The notes: generated by a model not told the origin, from the letters alone. Positions 27,472-35,960 are shown, counted from the first letter of the stretch. The stretch is 64,000 nucleotides of DNA from Coneutiohabitans sp964457925 (GCA_964457925.1 CAYWGH010000012.1:1-64000), one strand, 5' to 3'. A program made the numbers and translations.

Positions 27472-27498
27472 CCCCGCAGCCGGTTGCGGGGCATTTTT
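27472..27498 (+). terminator. Rho-independent terminator upstream of the DUF6524-like gene
   Basis: CCCCGCA (27472-27478) pairs with TGCGGGG (27485-27491) around a six-base loop and is followed by CATTTTTATTTT. It ends only about 15 bases before the GGAGAG ribosome binding site of the next gene, so it could end the YmgE-type transcript or act as an attenuator for the following gene. Confidence 0.75.
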
Positions 27499-27516
27499 AT
27501 TTTACGGAGAGATTTG

Positions 27517-27963
27517 ATGGAGAAAACAGAATTGGGTTGGGGTGGAATTTTCTTGCGTCTTTTGGGGGCCCTGGTCTTGGTTTATGCCACTTACAATCCC
27601 GAAGGCCTATCGTATTTTCATTGGGCGATCATGCCCGTAACAAAAGTTCCAGTGACAACATTCAGCGCCATCAATCCGCTCAAGGTGCTGGCCGGAGTTG
27701 GCTTATTAATCGCCTGGCTGGTTTACCTCCAAGCGACAAATCGCTCGCTGGGATTGCGCGGCGCGGTTTTGACGGCAGCGCTGCTCGGCTCGATCATTTG
27801 GGTTTTGATTTATTGGAACGTGTTCACACCGCGCGGCTCGCGCGCCATTGCCCATATTGTTTTGATCGTCCTGGCAGTCGTGCTTACGATCGGCATTTCA
27901 TGGTCGCACATCACACGCCGGCTCTCGGGCCAGGTTGATACCGATGAAATCGGTGAACGATGA
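27517..27963 (+). CDS. Four-helix membrane protein (DUF6524-like)
   Basis: The protein has 148 residues from ATG 27517, behind ACGGAGAG. Four hydrophobic segments are visible. The N-terminal pattern LRLLGALVLVYATYNPEGLSYFHW, the central LLIAWLVYLQATNRSLGL and IIWVLIYW match what I remember of DUF6524, a family of unknown function. It would be in the inner membrane. It is preceded by a terminator in its leader and followed by a strong bidirectional terminator. The family label is from memory and moderately certain. Confidence 0.72.
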   Translation: MEKTELGWGGIFLRLLGALVLVYATYNPEGLSYFHWAIMPVTKVPVTTFSAINPLKVLAGVGLLIAWLVYLQATNRSLGLRGAVLTAALLGSIIWVLIYWNVFTPRGSRAIAHIVLIVLAVVLTIGISWSHITRRLSGQVDTDEIGER

Positions 27964-27966
27964 ATA

Positions 27967-28002
27967 AAAAATCCCAATCACGTTTGCTTGATTGGGATTT
28001 TT
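27967..28002. terminator. Bidirectional Rho-independent terminator
   Basis: AAAAATCCCAATCA (27967-27980) pairs perfectly with TGATTGGGATTTTT (27989-28002) around an eight-base loop, with A-tract and T-tract on either side. It lies exactly between the convergent DUF6524-like and DUF937 genes and can serve both. Confidence 0.85.
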
Positions 28003-28030
28003 GTTTTGCTGCTCAAGTTTTGTGCTTATG

Positions 28031-28630
28031 CTAGCGTTTGCCGCCGCCCAACACCGCGCCGAGCAAATCACCCAGCCCGCCCAAAGGTGATGAGCCGCCT
28101 TGTGCTCCTCCACCGCCCGCAGCGCGCGTAAAAAAGCCTGCCACATCGTCCAAAATATCGCCGTCACCGTCTTGATCGAGCAGCGAAGCAATGCCCGTCG
28201 AGCCCAGGCCTGCGGTGTCACGTTTTTGCGACAGCGCACCCAAAATAATCGGCGCCAGCATGGGAATGATTTTCATGGCGGTTTCCATATTCAAGCCAAA
28301 ACGCTGGGACAACTGGCCGGCCGCTTGCACACCGGAGTCGCCGAGCAATCCGCCGAGACGAGGGTCAGCATTATGGTTTTTGGCTTGCATGCCAAAAAGC
28401 CCGGCAATGTCATTGAGCACATCCGCACTGCCATATTTGTTCAGAATATGATCGACGCGCGGCGCGCCGCCGCGCTCTTGCATCTGCCGTTTCAAACCAC
28501 CCAGAATCAACGGTGCGACTTGCGGCAATATCTGACTCGCCGTCTTGTTATCAATGCCTAGTTGTGCGGAGAGCTGCTTTGTCACTTGCGGGCCTAAGGA
28601 TCCTACCAGTTCTTCGACGAAATTAGCCAT
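28031..28630 (-). CDS. DUF937 domain protein
   Basis: The protein has 199 residues behind GAAAGGACTGCAAC. It consists of two DUF937-type repeats (LGIDNKTASQILPQVAPLIL and FGLNMETAMKIIPMLAPIIL), each followed by a region with LLGD or LDQDGDGDILDDVAG. The latter resembles a calcium-binding EF-hand loop. The C-terminus is rich in glycine. DUF937 proteins (YidB-like) are mostly cytoplasmic and uncharacterised. It may form a pair with the glycine-rich gene at 28854-29246 on the same strand, but an inverted repeat lies between. Confidence 0.88.
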   Translation of the reverse strand: MANFVEELVGSLGPQVTKQLSAQLGIDNKTASQILPQVAPLILGGLKRQMQERGGAPRVDHILNKYGSADVLNDIAGLFGMQAKNHNADPRLGGLLGDSGVQAAGQLSQRFGLNMETAMKIIPMLAPIILGALSQKRDTAGLGSTGIASLLDQDGDGDILDDVAGFFTRAAGGGGAQGGSSPLGGLGDLLGAVLGGGKR

Positions 28631-28770
28631 GTTGCAGTCCTTTCAAGATTTAATGAAAACAATGGGGAATTATGTCAATCATTTTCAAGTTAAGATAGCA
28701 TCTCCCCGGGTCGTCAGAACAGCAGCAAATCGTGTGAGAAGATGTGGTATGCTCGGCAGCGGTTACTCAA

Positions 28771-28830
28771 AATCTTTGCCTTCCAGACGACTCGCCCGAT
28801 TGATCTGGTCCATCTTGGAAGGCAAAGATT
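28771..28830. repeat. Perfect 15-bp inverted repeat with 30-base loop
   Basis: AATCTTTGCCTTCCA (28771-28785) pairs perfectly with TGGAAGGCAAAGATT (28816-28830). It begins about 25 bases after the stop codon of the glycine-rich minus-strand gene. No T-tract follows on the minus strand, so it may be a transcript-stabilising 3' hairpin or an inefficient terminator ahead of the DUF937 gene. Confidence 0.75.
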
Positions 28831-28853
28831 GACTCAATAGTTTCAGATCATAT

Positions 28854-29246
28854 TCAATGCGCGGCCGCACCAGCGGTTTTCTTCGCATATGCGGAGTACA
28901 GGCCCCAGGCACCCACGGCCAGGTTAACGATGATACCGAGCCAGCCGTTCGTCAATTGCAGCCCGCCGAGATTGCTCAGGCCGAAAGCGCCCAAGATGCC
29001 GACCAATCCGTTCAAACCACCCAGCGTTTGCGCACCTGTGCGCTGGGCGCTTTCCGTGCCTTTGAAGCCCAGATAGCTGAGCGCTGCGCCGGAAAGCACA
29101 TTAATTAAGTTGCCTCCTCCGAGGATGTCTCCAGCTCCGGTTCCTGCTGCCGCCCCTAACATCGAGGTAATGCCCGGTGCAAACTGGCCAAGAAGGCCAA
29201 TGATCATTTGCACCAGACCCGCATACTTCGTGAAGTTTTGCAGCAT
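28854..29246 (-). CDS. Glycine-rich small membrane-associated protein of unknown function
   Basis: The protein has 130 residues and a strong GAGGAGGAGCAGTT before its ATG. It is rich in Gly, Ala and Leu with three to four moderately hydrophobic segments (IIGLLGQFAPGITSMLGAAA, NVLSGAALSYLGF, LVGILGAFGLSNLGG, GIIVNLAVGAWGLYSAYA). I do not recognise the family. The composition resembles small DUF937-adjacent membrane proteins. It is the first gene leftward of a 376-base divergent spacer. Confidence 0.65.
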   Translation of the reverse strand: MLQNFTKYAGLVQMIIGLLGQFAPGITSMLGAAAGTGAGDILGGGNLINVLSGAALSYLGFKGTESAQRTGAQTLGGLNGLVGILGAFGLSNLGGLQLTNGWLGIIVNLAVGAWGLYSAYAKKTAGAAAH

Positions 29247-29622
29247 AACTGCTCCTCCTCGTTAGGTAAGAAGCCGTTTAACTCTGTTAGCCGTTGATGT
29301 TGCTCTCCTTCTGCTCAGTTAATTATGTTAAGAGCCTCCGGAGGCAGAATCAGGCTGTTACAAAGTATTAAAATTCCCAAGAAAGTCAAGAGAGGAATAG
29401 CCCGGGGTTGTGATGGCGCCTGTCGTCAACAAGAGCCAAGCTTGGAAGCTTGAGCTTGTCAAAGGCGGCTCACAATCATCGGCAGGAATATCGGAGGCTG
29501 TCTTCAGATTTTTCGGCAATCCGGAGCCGCTAGCTCTGCAAAACAGGGCTTGACTTTCTAAAAAGATTTCGATACCAATTGCCTGAACACGATTCAGGTC
29601 GATTAAGCGGCGCAGATTTGTT
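29247..29622. other. Divergent intergenic region
   Basis: This region separates the glycine-rich gene (minus) from the CHAT protease gene (plus). It contains a perfect 12-base palindrome GCCTCCGGAGGC at 29334-29345 and a promoter candidate at 29550-29578. No small gene was recognised. Confidence 0.45.
29550..29578 (+). promoter_or_regulatory. Possible promoter for the CHAT protease gene
   Basis: TTGACT (29550-29555) and TACCAA (29573-29578) are 17 bases apart. The -35 is good and the -10 matches only in part. Transcription would start near 29585, about 38 bases before ATG 29623. Confidence 0.3.
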
Positions 29623-32600
29623 ATGTGGCCTCAAACGGGCGGGAGCTACAAATCGTTGCTTACCCAATTACCCTTTTCATATCTGCGTGGCAGATGGCGC
29701 TTTCTGCGCAAACACTCTGCGTCCAGCCTGATGCTTGGCGCTGCATGCGCCGTTATTGTTTTCTCACATCGGCATGTCTCCGACCCTCCCCCCTTTCCGC
29801 TCGATCTCACGACGATCACAACGTTTCTGGCGCAAACCCCATTTGACAACTATCGCGCAAACCGGCAACAGCAATTTTTGCGTTACGCCGAAGCCAACGT
29901 TCGGGACTCGCTCCATCAAGCGATTGCAACAAATCCATACGATGCCAGCGTTTTTTTTCATGCTTTTCTGGATCGCAGCCTGTATCTGCGTTTTATTGGG
30001 AAACCGGAGTCCTCGCAACTATATGAAAATGTTGCCGGTGAAATTGCGCAGGTTTTTGCAGAACAATATGCCGACAGTTTTTTCATACGGCGCTTTGAGC
30101 GGTTGACTCATTTAAAAAAATCCTCTCCAAAAGATTTAAACAATTGGATCATCGCTCGAACGGCTTTTATGCGAGGGATTGGTTCTGACACCAGCCGCAC
30201 CCGCATCATCTTCAACCTGCGTTGCCTGGAATATTCGCACGCGCAATTCCAGCGACTCGGGGATCTCAAGCAGGCCGCCGACAATCTTTGGTGGTTATGC
30301 ACATATCATCTGAGAGTTGTAGACGACAAGAGTCAAATTTATGATCTGGCCCAGCAGTGGCTGCACTTCTGCCGTGAAATCGGTTATCGCGACAACGAGC
30401 TGGAAGCGCTGTTGATCATGGCAGAAATCTACGATACCCGCCGGCAGAGCGACTCATCAAATATTTGCATCGAAGATGCCGCGCGTCTGGCGGAACAAAT
30501 AAAAAAGCCCTATGCGCTTGCCAGTTTATGGGATGTAAAATTGGCCGATGCCATTTTGCGCAACGACATTCGCGCCGCCCTGTCATTTCTATCGGGACAA
30601 TTTCGACTCATTCAAAAAATTCACTACCGCGCCCTGAAGGCCGAAACACATGCCAAAGCTGCGCAAATCTACCACGTCCTGGCAGATTATAATCGCACGC
30701 TGGCGCATCTTGACACCGCGATTACACTAAAACGCGATTTATCTGAATTCGCCGATCTGCCTTCGCTTTGGTTGCATCAAGCCAAAGTGCATCTCGAACT
30801 CGGCGACTGGCAGCACGCTCTTGCACTGGCCGATTCCGCCTTACAGGGTTATGAGGGCCTGCAAAATATTTCAAGGAAAGCCGGCACGCTCGGCTTGATT
30901 GGCATCATCCATTTGTGGAAGAAAAACTTCCAGCAGGCGCGCGCTTATCAACGGCAAGCCCTTGCCACGCTCGGCCCGCGGCGTGCACACATCGTGCAAG
31001 CAGATTTGTGGAACAATCTCGGCGAGATTGCCAGGCAAGATTCATCCTGGCGCGAGGCGGAGCAGGCTTATATTGCCGCGCTGAACGCAGGAGAGGATGT
31101 GCAATATAATCCGGCCAGGGCAAAAGCGTGGTTGGGCCTGGGATATATTTCTCTACAGCAGCAGCAAACCGATTCAGCTCTGGCGCGATTTCAGCGCGCT
31201 CACAGGTTAGCTGAAAGCGCTGTTCAGCGGGAATTGATTTGGAATTGTCATTTTGGCCTGGCGCAAGCGCATACCAATGCCGGCCATCCGGCAACTGCCC
31301 GCTTGCATTATGACAGCACCATCGCCGCGCTTGAGCACATCAGAAACTCCGTGAGCCGGCTGGATTTCAACATGAACTATTTCAGCACCGTTCAGCGGGT
31401 CTTTGACAGCGCGCTTGGCTTCGCGCTGGAGCGCGCCGGTGATAGACACCTGGCTCTACAATACATGGAGAAGGCCAAGGCGCGCAACACCGTCGACTTG
31501 TTATTCCGGCAGATCGCGAATACCGGCAGTCTTCTGAACAATCAAAACGCGCACAGCGATTCCTCATTCTTTCAGCTTGATGCCAATCCCGTCGACGTAC
31601 AAAACCTGCTCGACGATTCAACGGCGATCCTGGCTTACCGCGTCATGCCATCCAAGCTCACCATCGCCGTAGTAAATCGTTCCGATGCGGAAGTGGTTCA
31701 AGTGGCAATCCCAAGCCCCAAACTCCGCCAAAAAATTCAAATTTTCCGGAGAACTCTTGGCATCGACGACCGTGATGATTTTCGCGAAAGATTGCGGTCA
31801 GATTTTCATGCCTTGCGCGCTGAAACCGAACATGAAAGCGCCGGGCTATATCAATGGATGATCGCGCCGGTAGAGCATGCGCTGCGACAGGCTCGCACAC
31901 TTTACATTGTCCCGGACGATATTCTTTACTATCTGCCATTTGCCGCGCTTAGAGACGAGCACAACAAGAATCTCTTGCTCGAGAAATTCGATTTGGCTTT
32001 TGCTCCAAGCATCACAGCGTTGCAGCTCATGCTCAAACGCTCGACACCATTCGAATTCCGCGCGGAAAGCCCTGCCCTATTGATCGCGATGGATTCCCCA
32101 AGCATTCCCAATGCCGTGCCCGAAGTGAAAGCCGTCGCGCGCTACTTTAAAAATGCCGCGCCAATAATTGCGACTCACCTGACCCGCTCGCAGCTCACTG
32201 GCTTGCTCGATCGCTTCAAAGGCATCGTCCATCTCGCTCTGCATGCCGACGTTGACGACAGCCGGCCGTTACACTCTTTTTTGATTTTGGATGAGCGCCG
32301 CTCAAATCGGAGTCAGCGCAGCGCCGAGGTCAAACAACTGATGCTGCAAGGATTGAGATATTCTCCGGCGAGGCGACCCCGGGATGATGCGGGCATTTTG
32401 CGCGGCGCCGATATTCTTGATCTTGATTTGCAGGGCCAGCCACTCGCCGTGTTATCGGCATGCAAAACGGCCCTGGGACAAAACCTCAGCGGCGAGGGCA
32501 TGATGGGACTCACGCAAGCATTTTTGTGCGCCGGCGCCGAGCGATTGCTCACCAGCTTGTGGGATGTCGATGATCACAGCACCTCAGAGCTTATGGCGAA

Positions 32601-32754
32601 ATTTTATCGCCATCTTCAACGCGGTGAAACTCCCGCGCGCGCATTGCGCACCGCGCAGTTGGAGATGATTCAAATTTTGCGGGCAAAGCGCTCCCGGCCC
32701 TATGCTTTCCCCTATTATTGGGCGGCTTTTGTTTTAACCGGAAGAAGCGATTGA
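29623..32754 (+). CDS. TPR and CHAT domain protein (caspase-like protease)
   Basis: The protein has 1043 residues. A single hydrophobic segment (about 34-47) suggests membrane anchoring. A long TPR array follows (about 200-560). The C-terminal 300 residues are a CHAT domain with an intact catalytic dyad: H874 in IVHLALHAD and C947 in VLSACKTALG, followed by the family signature GEGMMGLTQAFLCAGAERL and SLWDVDD. CHAT domains are caspase-clan cysteine peptidases; some are effectors activated through their repeats. The typical His motif is HxxxHG, and here it reads HLALHAD. Substrate unknown. The only near neighbour is a small membrane protein gene 77 bases downstream. The start codon has a weak ribosome binding site. 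Confidence 0.88.
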   Translation: MWPQTGGSYKSLLTQLPFSYLRGRWRFLRKHSASSLMLGAACAVIVFSHRHVSDPPPFPLDLTTITTFLAQTPFDNYRANRQQQFLRYAEANVRDSLHQAIATNPYDASVFFHAFLDRSLYLRFIGKPESSQLYENVAGEIAQVFAEQYADSFFIRRFERLTHLKKSSPKDLNNWIIARTAFMRGIGSDTSRTRIIFNLRCLEYSHAQFQRLGDLKQAADNLWWLCTYHLRVVDDKSQIYDLAQQWLHFCREIGYRDNELEALLIMAEIYDTRRQSDSSNICIEDAARLAEQIKKPYALASLWDVKLADAILRNDIRAALSFLSGQFRLIQKIHYRALKAETHAKAAQIYHVLADYNRTLAHLDTAITLKRDLSEFADLPSLWLHQAKVHLELGDWQHALALADSALQGYEGLQNISRKAGTLGLIGIIHLWKKNFQQARAYQRQALATLGPRRAHIVQADLWNNLGEIARQDSSWREAEQAYIAALNAGEDVQYNPARAKAWLGLGYISLQQQQTDSALARFQRAHRLAESAVQRELIWNCHFGLAQAHTNAGHPATARLHYDSTIAALEHIRNSVSRLDFNMNYFSTVQRVFDSALGFALERAGDRHLALQYMEKAKARNTVDLLFRQIANTGSLLNNQNAHSDSSFFQLDANPVDVQNLLDDSTAILAYRVMPSKLTIAVVNRSDAEVVQVAIPSPKLRQKIQIFRRTLGIDDRDDFRERLRSDFHALRAETEHESAGLYQWMIAPVEHALRQARTLYIVPDDILYYLPFAALRDEHNKNLLLEKFDLAFAPSITALQLMLKRSTPFEFRAESPALLIAMDSPSIPNAVPEVKAVARYFKNAAPIIATHLTRSQLTGLLDRFKGIVHLALHADVDDSRPLHSFLILDERRSNRSQRSAEVKQLMLQGLRYSPARRPRDDAGILRGADILDLDLQGQPLAVLSACKTALGQNLSGEGMMGLTQAFLCAGAERLLTSLWDVDDHSTSELMAKFYRHLQRGETPARALRTAQLEMIQILRAKRSRPYAFPYYWAAFVLTGRSD

Positions 32755-32831
32755 CAATGTTTGTGACTTAACGCTGACGATTCATCACTTCAAATTCACT
32801 CACATTTTCTAACCTGAACACGGGAGGAAAA

Positions 32832-33260
32832 ATGAATCAAAAACAGAATGAAGAGTTTGTCAGCTATTGGATTCGAATCAAATCCAAAGCCATTGAGCCT
32901 AAGGCCGTAGCGCCTCGCAAGCTGAACTTCTACACCTATGTCGTTCACTTTGGCGACAATCGCTGGCCTTGCCCGCCTCATTGTTTGGATGCCAGCGGCA
33001 TCGGGCAGGCCTTCACCCTCACCACACCGCTTCTGACGTTTTTTTTTCTGGTGGTGTCGTGGTGGGTTTTCGGTATAACCAGCGAAATTCCCTGGCTAAA
33101 ACTCGTCCTGTGGTCGTTGGTGGGCGGAGGACTCGCCGGCTTCCTTCTCGGTTTTCTGTATGTTTGGAAATTTAACCGAACGGTGCGTGGCAACCACCTG
33201 GCAATTGACCGCGAGGAGCTTAAAGAAGTCATCCGGGAAGTGCAAGCCGAATCGAAATGA
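32832..33260 (+). CDS. Small membrane protein of unknown function
   Basis: The protein has 142 residues behind GGGAGGAAAA. A soluble N-terminus of about 60 residues contains NRWPCPPHCLDASG, a CPPHC pair that could bind metal or form a disulfide. Two membrane segments follow (about 63-82 and 90-112), then a short charged tail. I do not recognise the family. It follows the CHAT protease gene on the same strand by 77 bases and ends just before a strong terminator, so it may be the last gene of that transcript. Confidence 0.7.
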   Translation: MNQKQNEEFVSYWIRIKSKAIEPKAVAPRKLNFYTYVVHFGDNRWPCPPHCLDASGIGQAFTLTTPLLTFFFLVVSWWVFGITSEIPWLKLVLWSLVGGGLAGFLLGFLYVWKFNRTVRGNHLAIDREELKEVIREVQAESK

Positions 33261-33284
33261 TTTGCGGTTATCGCGCTTAAACAC

Positions 33285-33310
33285 AAATGCCCCAGTTATG
33301 GGGCATTTTA
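33285..33310. terminator. Rho-independent terminator
   Basis: AAATGCCCCA (33285-33294) pairs with TGGGGCATTT (33299-33308) around the loop GTTA, followed by TATTTT. It lies between the convergent small membrane protein and mnmA genes and could serve both strands. Confidence 0.85.
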
Positions 33311-33332
33311 TTTTCAGAAGAAGCGCATACGA

Positions 33333-34484
33333 CTATTTCTGCACGTGATCAATTACGCCGCCGCCGATGACGATGTCATCATCATAAAAAACGGCGGACT
33401 GTCCGGGTGTGATCGCGCGCTGCGGCGCATGAAAACGCACGCGCACGGTATGCGCGCCGGCCTCGTAGAGGCTCGCCGCCGCGCCTGCATCGCGATACCG
33501 GATTTTGCACTGCACTCCTCGGCCCTCCTTCGGGCGATCCTCCGCTCCCCAGTTCACAGAGGTAACCACGAATTCATCTTGCAGCAGATCCTCAGCGTCA
33601 CCGAGGGTAATAGTGTTGGTAAGTGAATCGATTCGCGTGACAAAAATCGGGCGGCCAAAAGCCAAACCCAGGCCTTTGCGCTGGCCGATGGTATAGAACG
33701 GCACGCCGGCATGCGTTCCAAGCGCCTTGCCCGTCCGATCAACGAACTCACCTGCGGCAATATCCTCAACGTCTGCCGGCGCTTTTTCCTGCAAATAACG
33801 CCGATAATCATTATCCGGAATAAAACAAATTTCCTGGCTCTCTTTTTTCTCTGCCGTTTTCAAGCCCAGGCTGCGTGCAAAGTCGCGCACTTGTGGCTTG
33901 GTCAGCTCGCCCAAGGGGAAAAGCGTGCGCGCCAGCGCCGCCTGCCGCACGCCCCACAACGCGTAGCTTTGATCTTTATTGTGATCGACGGCGCGGCGCA
34001 ATACCCACCGGCTGGTGTCGGGATTGAATGCGACTCTGGCGTAGTGACCCGTCGCAAGAAAGTCCGCGCCAATGTTTTCCGCCTGCTGCAGCAATGCGCC
34101 CCACTTGATAAACGTATTGCAGCGCACACAGGGATTGGGCGTGCGTCCGGAAAAATATTCTGCAATAAAATCCTGCTGCACGCTGCGGTCAAAAATTTCT
34201 TTTAAATCCAACACATAATGGGGCGCGCCCAGCTTGTGGCAAATGGAACGCGCATCGGCCATCGTGTCGATCGAACAACAGCCGCTTTCAAAATTAACAT
34301 TGCCGCCGCTGGCATGATAATCCCACAAATTCAGCGTAATGCCGATGATGCGATAGCCGTGCTCATGCAACAATGCCGCGGCCACGGAACTGTCGACGCC
34401 GCCACTCATTGCCACGACAACGGTTGCGCCTGCGCCGGAGGCAATTTTTGATTTCACTAAAAATTCGTTCTTATAATCCATCAT
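33333..34484 (-). CDS. mnmA: tRNA-specific 2-thiouridylase MnmA
   Basis: The protein has 383 residues from ATG 34484 (TTG 34496 and ATG 34481 are alternatives; none has a good ribosome binding site). The PP-loop SGGVDSSVAA binds ATP. The two catalytic cysteines are in NPCVRCN and SQEICFIPDND. The tRNA-binding TGHYARV and GQRKGLGLAFG motifs are present. The enzyme adenylates U34 of Lys, Glu and Gln tRNAs and replaces the C2 oxygen with sulfur. It is 45 bases downstream of a cysteine desulfurase gene on the same strand, which would supply the persulfide. Confidence 0.95.
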   Translation of the reverse strand: MMDYKNEFLVKSKIASGAGATVVVAMSGGVDSSVAAALLHEHGYRIIGITLNLWDYHASGGNVNFESGCCSIDTMADARSICHKLGAPHYVLDLKEIFDRSVQQDFIAEYFSGRTPNPCVRCNTFIKWGALLQQAENIGADFLATGHYARVAFNPDTSRWVLRRAVDHNKDQSYALWGVRQAALARTLFPLGELTKPQVRDFARSLGLKTAEKKESQEICFIPDNDYRRYLQEKAPADVEDIAAGEFVDRTGKALGTHAGVPFYTIGQRKGLGLAFGRPIFVTRIDSLTNTITLGDAEDLLQDEFVVTSVNWGAEDRPKEGRGVQCKIRYRDAGAAASLYEAGAHTVRVRFHAPQRAITPGQSAVFYDDDIVIGGGVIDHVQK

Positions 34485-34529
34485 GAGTTTGTTCAAAATT
34501 TGTTCAACAGATTAATTTCACGCGACCGA

Positions 34530-35711
34530 TCACGCCTCGCTCATCACTCGGCCGGTTGTTTGCAAAACCCGCTTATCCCGCTTGCGGCGTTGCAGAATCT
34601 GCTCGAGCGCAGCCAGGGTTTTAGTCAATTCTGCCTGAGTCGTATATCGACCGAAACTGAAACGAATCGCAGAATTCGCGCGATCGTTGCTGAGATTCAT
34701 GGCGCGCAAAACGTGGCTGGGCTCAACACTGCCTGAACTGCATGCCGAGCCATTGCTGACAGCAATCCCTTGCAAATCAAGGCTCATGACCATCGCCAGG
34801 CTGTCCATTCCCGGAAAAGAAATATTCAGTACGCCTGGTAGGCGTTCGCGCGGATGGCCGTTTAGCGTCGCTTGGGGATAAATTTGTTGAACGCCTTGCC
34901 AAAAATCCTGCGCGAGTGTGCGCAATCTTTCCGTTTCACGCTCGCGCTCGGCCATGATCATGGCAGCGGCCTTGCCGAACCCGATAATTGCCGCAACATT
35001 TTCGGTTCCAGCCCGGCGTTCACGTTCTTGCTTTCCTCCATGCAATAAGGGTGTAATCCTGGCGCCACGCCGAATAAACAACGCGCCGATGCCTTTGGGT
35101 CCATAAATTTTATGGCCGGAAATGCTCACCGCTGTTACCGGCAGAGCATGCAAATCAATGGGGATTTTGCCAAAGCTTTGTACCGCATCCGTGTGAAATG
35201 GAATTTGCCGTTCGGCCGCCAACCGGGCAATTTCTGAAATTGGGTTGACGGTTCCGACTTCATTATTCGCATGCATGATCGAAATCAACACCGTTTCCGG
35301 ACGAAGGGAGCGCAACACCGCCTCGGCCGTGATCATGCCCGCGCCATCCGACTCGACATAGGATACTTTCCAACCGCGTTTCTCCAATTCACGGAATACC
35401 ATGAGCACGCTGGGGTGTTCGAGGCGGCTGGTGATCACATGTTGCGGTGTTGCAAAATTTTGAATCACACCCTGAATTGCAGCATTATTGGCTTCGGTTC
35501 CACCACTCGTAAACACAATTTCCTGCGATTGCGCGCCAAGGCTTGTTGCGATTTTTTCACGGGCCTCCTCTATTGCGACTTTTACTTCCCGGCCAAATCC
35601 GTGAATGCTCGAGGGGTTGCCAAAATGCTCGAGAAAAAACGGCTGCATTTCTGCATACACTTCTTTCGAAAGCGGCGTCGTCGCGCTATAATCCAGATAA
35701 ATACGTTCCAT
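34530..35711 (-). CDS. Cysteine desulfurase (NifS/IscS type) paired with mnmA
   Basis: The protein has 393 residues. It is a fold-type I PLP enzyme: the cofactor lysine is in SGHKIYGPKG near residue 203, HTDAVQ precedes it, and the persulfide cysteine is in NGSACSSGSVEPSHVL near 325. The long active-site loop places it in group I (NifS/IscS). It converts cysteine to alanine and passes the sulfur on; the neighbour mnmA indicates tRNA thiolation as one target. No IscU, IscR or other Fe-S assembly gene is nearby. A clear promoter with an overlapping palindrome lies upstream. Confidence 0.93.
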   Translation of the reverse strand: MERIYLDYSATTPLSKEVYAEMQPFFLEHFGNPSSIHGFGREVKVAIEEAREKIATSLGAQSQEIVFTSGGTEANNAAIQGVIQNFATPQHVITSRLEHPSVLMVFRELEKRGWKVSYVESDGAGMITAEAVLRSLRPETVLISIMHANNEVGTVNPISEIARLAAERQIPFHTDAVQSFGKIPIDLHALPVTAVSISGHKIYGPKGIGALFIRRGARITPLLHGGKQERERRAGTENVAAIIGFGKAAAMIMAERERETERLRTLAQDFWQGVQQIYPQATLNGHPRERLPGVLNISFPGMDSLAMVMSLDLQGIAVSNGSACSSGSVEPSHVLRAMNLSNDRANSAIRFSFGRYTTQAELTKTLAALEQILQRRKRDKRVLQTTGRVMSEA

Positions 35712-35740
35712 GTCATTTTAACACAGTTTGTTAATGTTGC

Positions 35741-35754
35741 AACAATATATTGTT
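35741..35754. promoter_or_regulatory. Perfect 14-bp palindrome overlapping the -10 box
   Basis: AACAATATATTGTT is a perfect palindrome that covers the -10 hexamer of the desulfurase promoter. A second palindrome, TGTTGCAACA, overlaps its left end at 35735-35744. The placement fits a repressor operator; which regulator binds is unknown. Confidence 0.4.
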
Positions 35755-35772
35755 AGGCTGTCTTATATTCAA
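35744..35772 (-). promoter_or_regulatory. Sigma-70-type promoter for the cysteine desulfurase-mnmA operon
   Basis: Reading on the minus strand, TTGAAT (35772-35767) and TATATT (35749-35744) are separated by exactly 17 bases. Transcription would start near 35737, giving a leader of about 26 bases before ATG 35711. Confidence 0.55.
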
Positions 35773-35801
35773 GATTTTTTCCTGAAAGCGAGGCGACCGA
35801 C

Positions 35802-35897
35802 ATGGAAATTTTTAAAAAAATTTTTAGACCGAGGGGGAACAAAACAACAAAGTTCTGCGTTAGTGCTTCTGAAACTGCTCGGCATGCCTTCGGGTAG
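35802..35897 (+). CDS. Possible 31-residue small protein (or sRNA)
   Basis: An ATG eight bases after GAGG opens a 31-codon frame encoding a basic peptide (MEIFKKIFRPRGNKTTKF then CVSASETARHAFG). A strong terminator follows 15 bases after the TAG. The pairing of ribosome binding site, short ORF and terminator suggests a real short transcript, but the coding potential of such a short frame is weak and a non-coding RNA is equally possible. The upstream TATATT at 35764-35769 could be its -10, with no good -35. Confidence 0.35.
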   Translation: MEIFKKIFRPRGNKTTKFCVSASETARHAFG

Positions 35898-35912
35898 CGC
35901 CTTGAGCGGTGC

Positions 35913-35960
35913 GGCTATCAGCGCAGTACTGGCGGCGCTCGCTGATAGCCTTTTTATTTT
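35913..35960 (+). terminator. Rho-independent terminator of the small transcript
   Basis: GGCTATCAGCG (35913-35923) pairs perfectly over 11 bases with CGCTGATAGCC (35940-35950), directly followed by TTTTTATTTT. No annotated plus-strand gene precedes it other than the small ORF at 35802, so it marks a short rightward transcript. Confidence 0.8.

Noticed and set aside
28649..28678. TTGACA with weak ATTAAA as a promoter for the DUF937 gene
   Set aside because: The predicted transcription start would fall within the ribosome binding site, leaving no leader, and the -10 match is poor.
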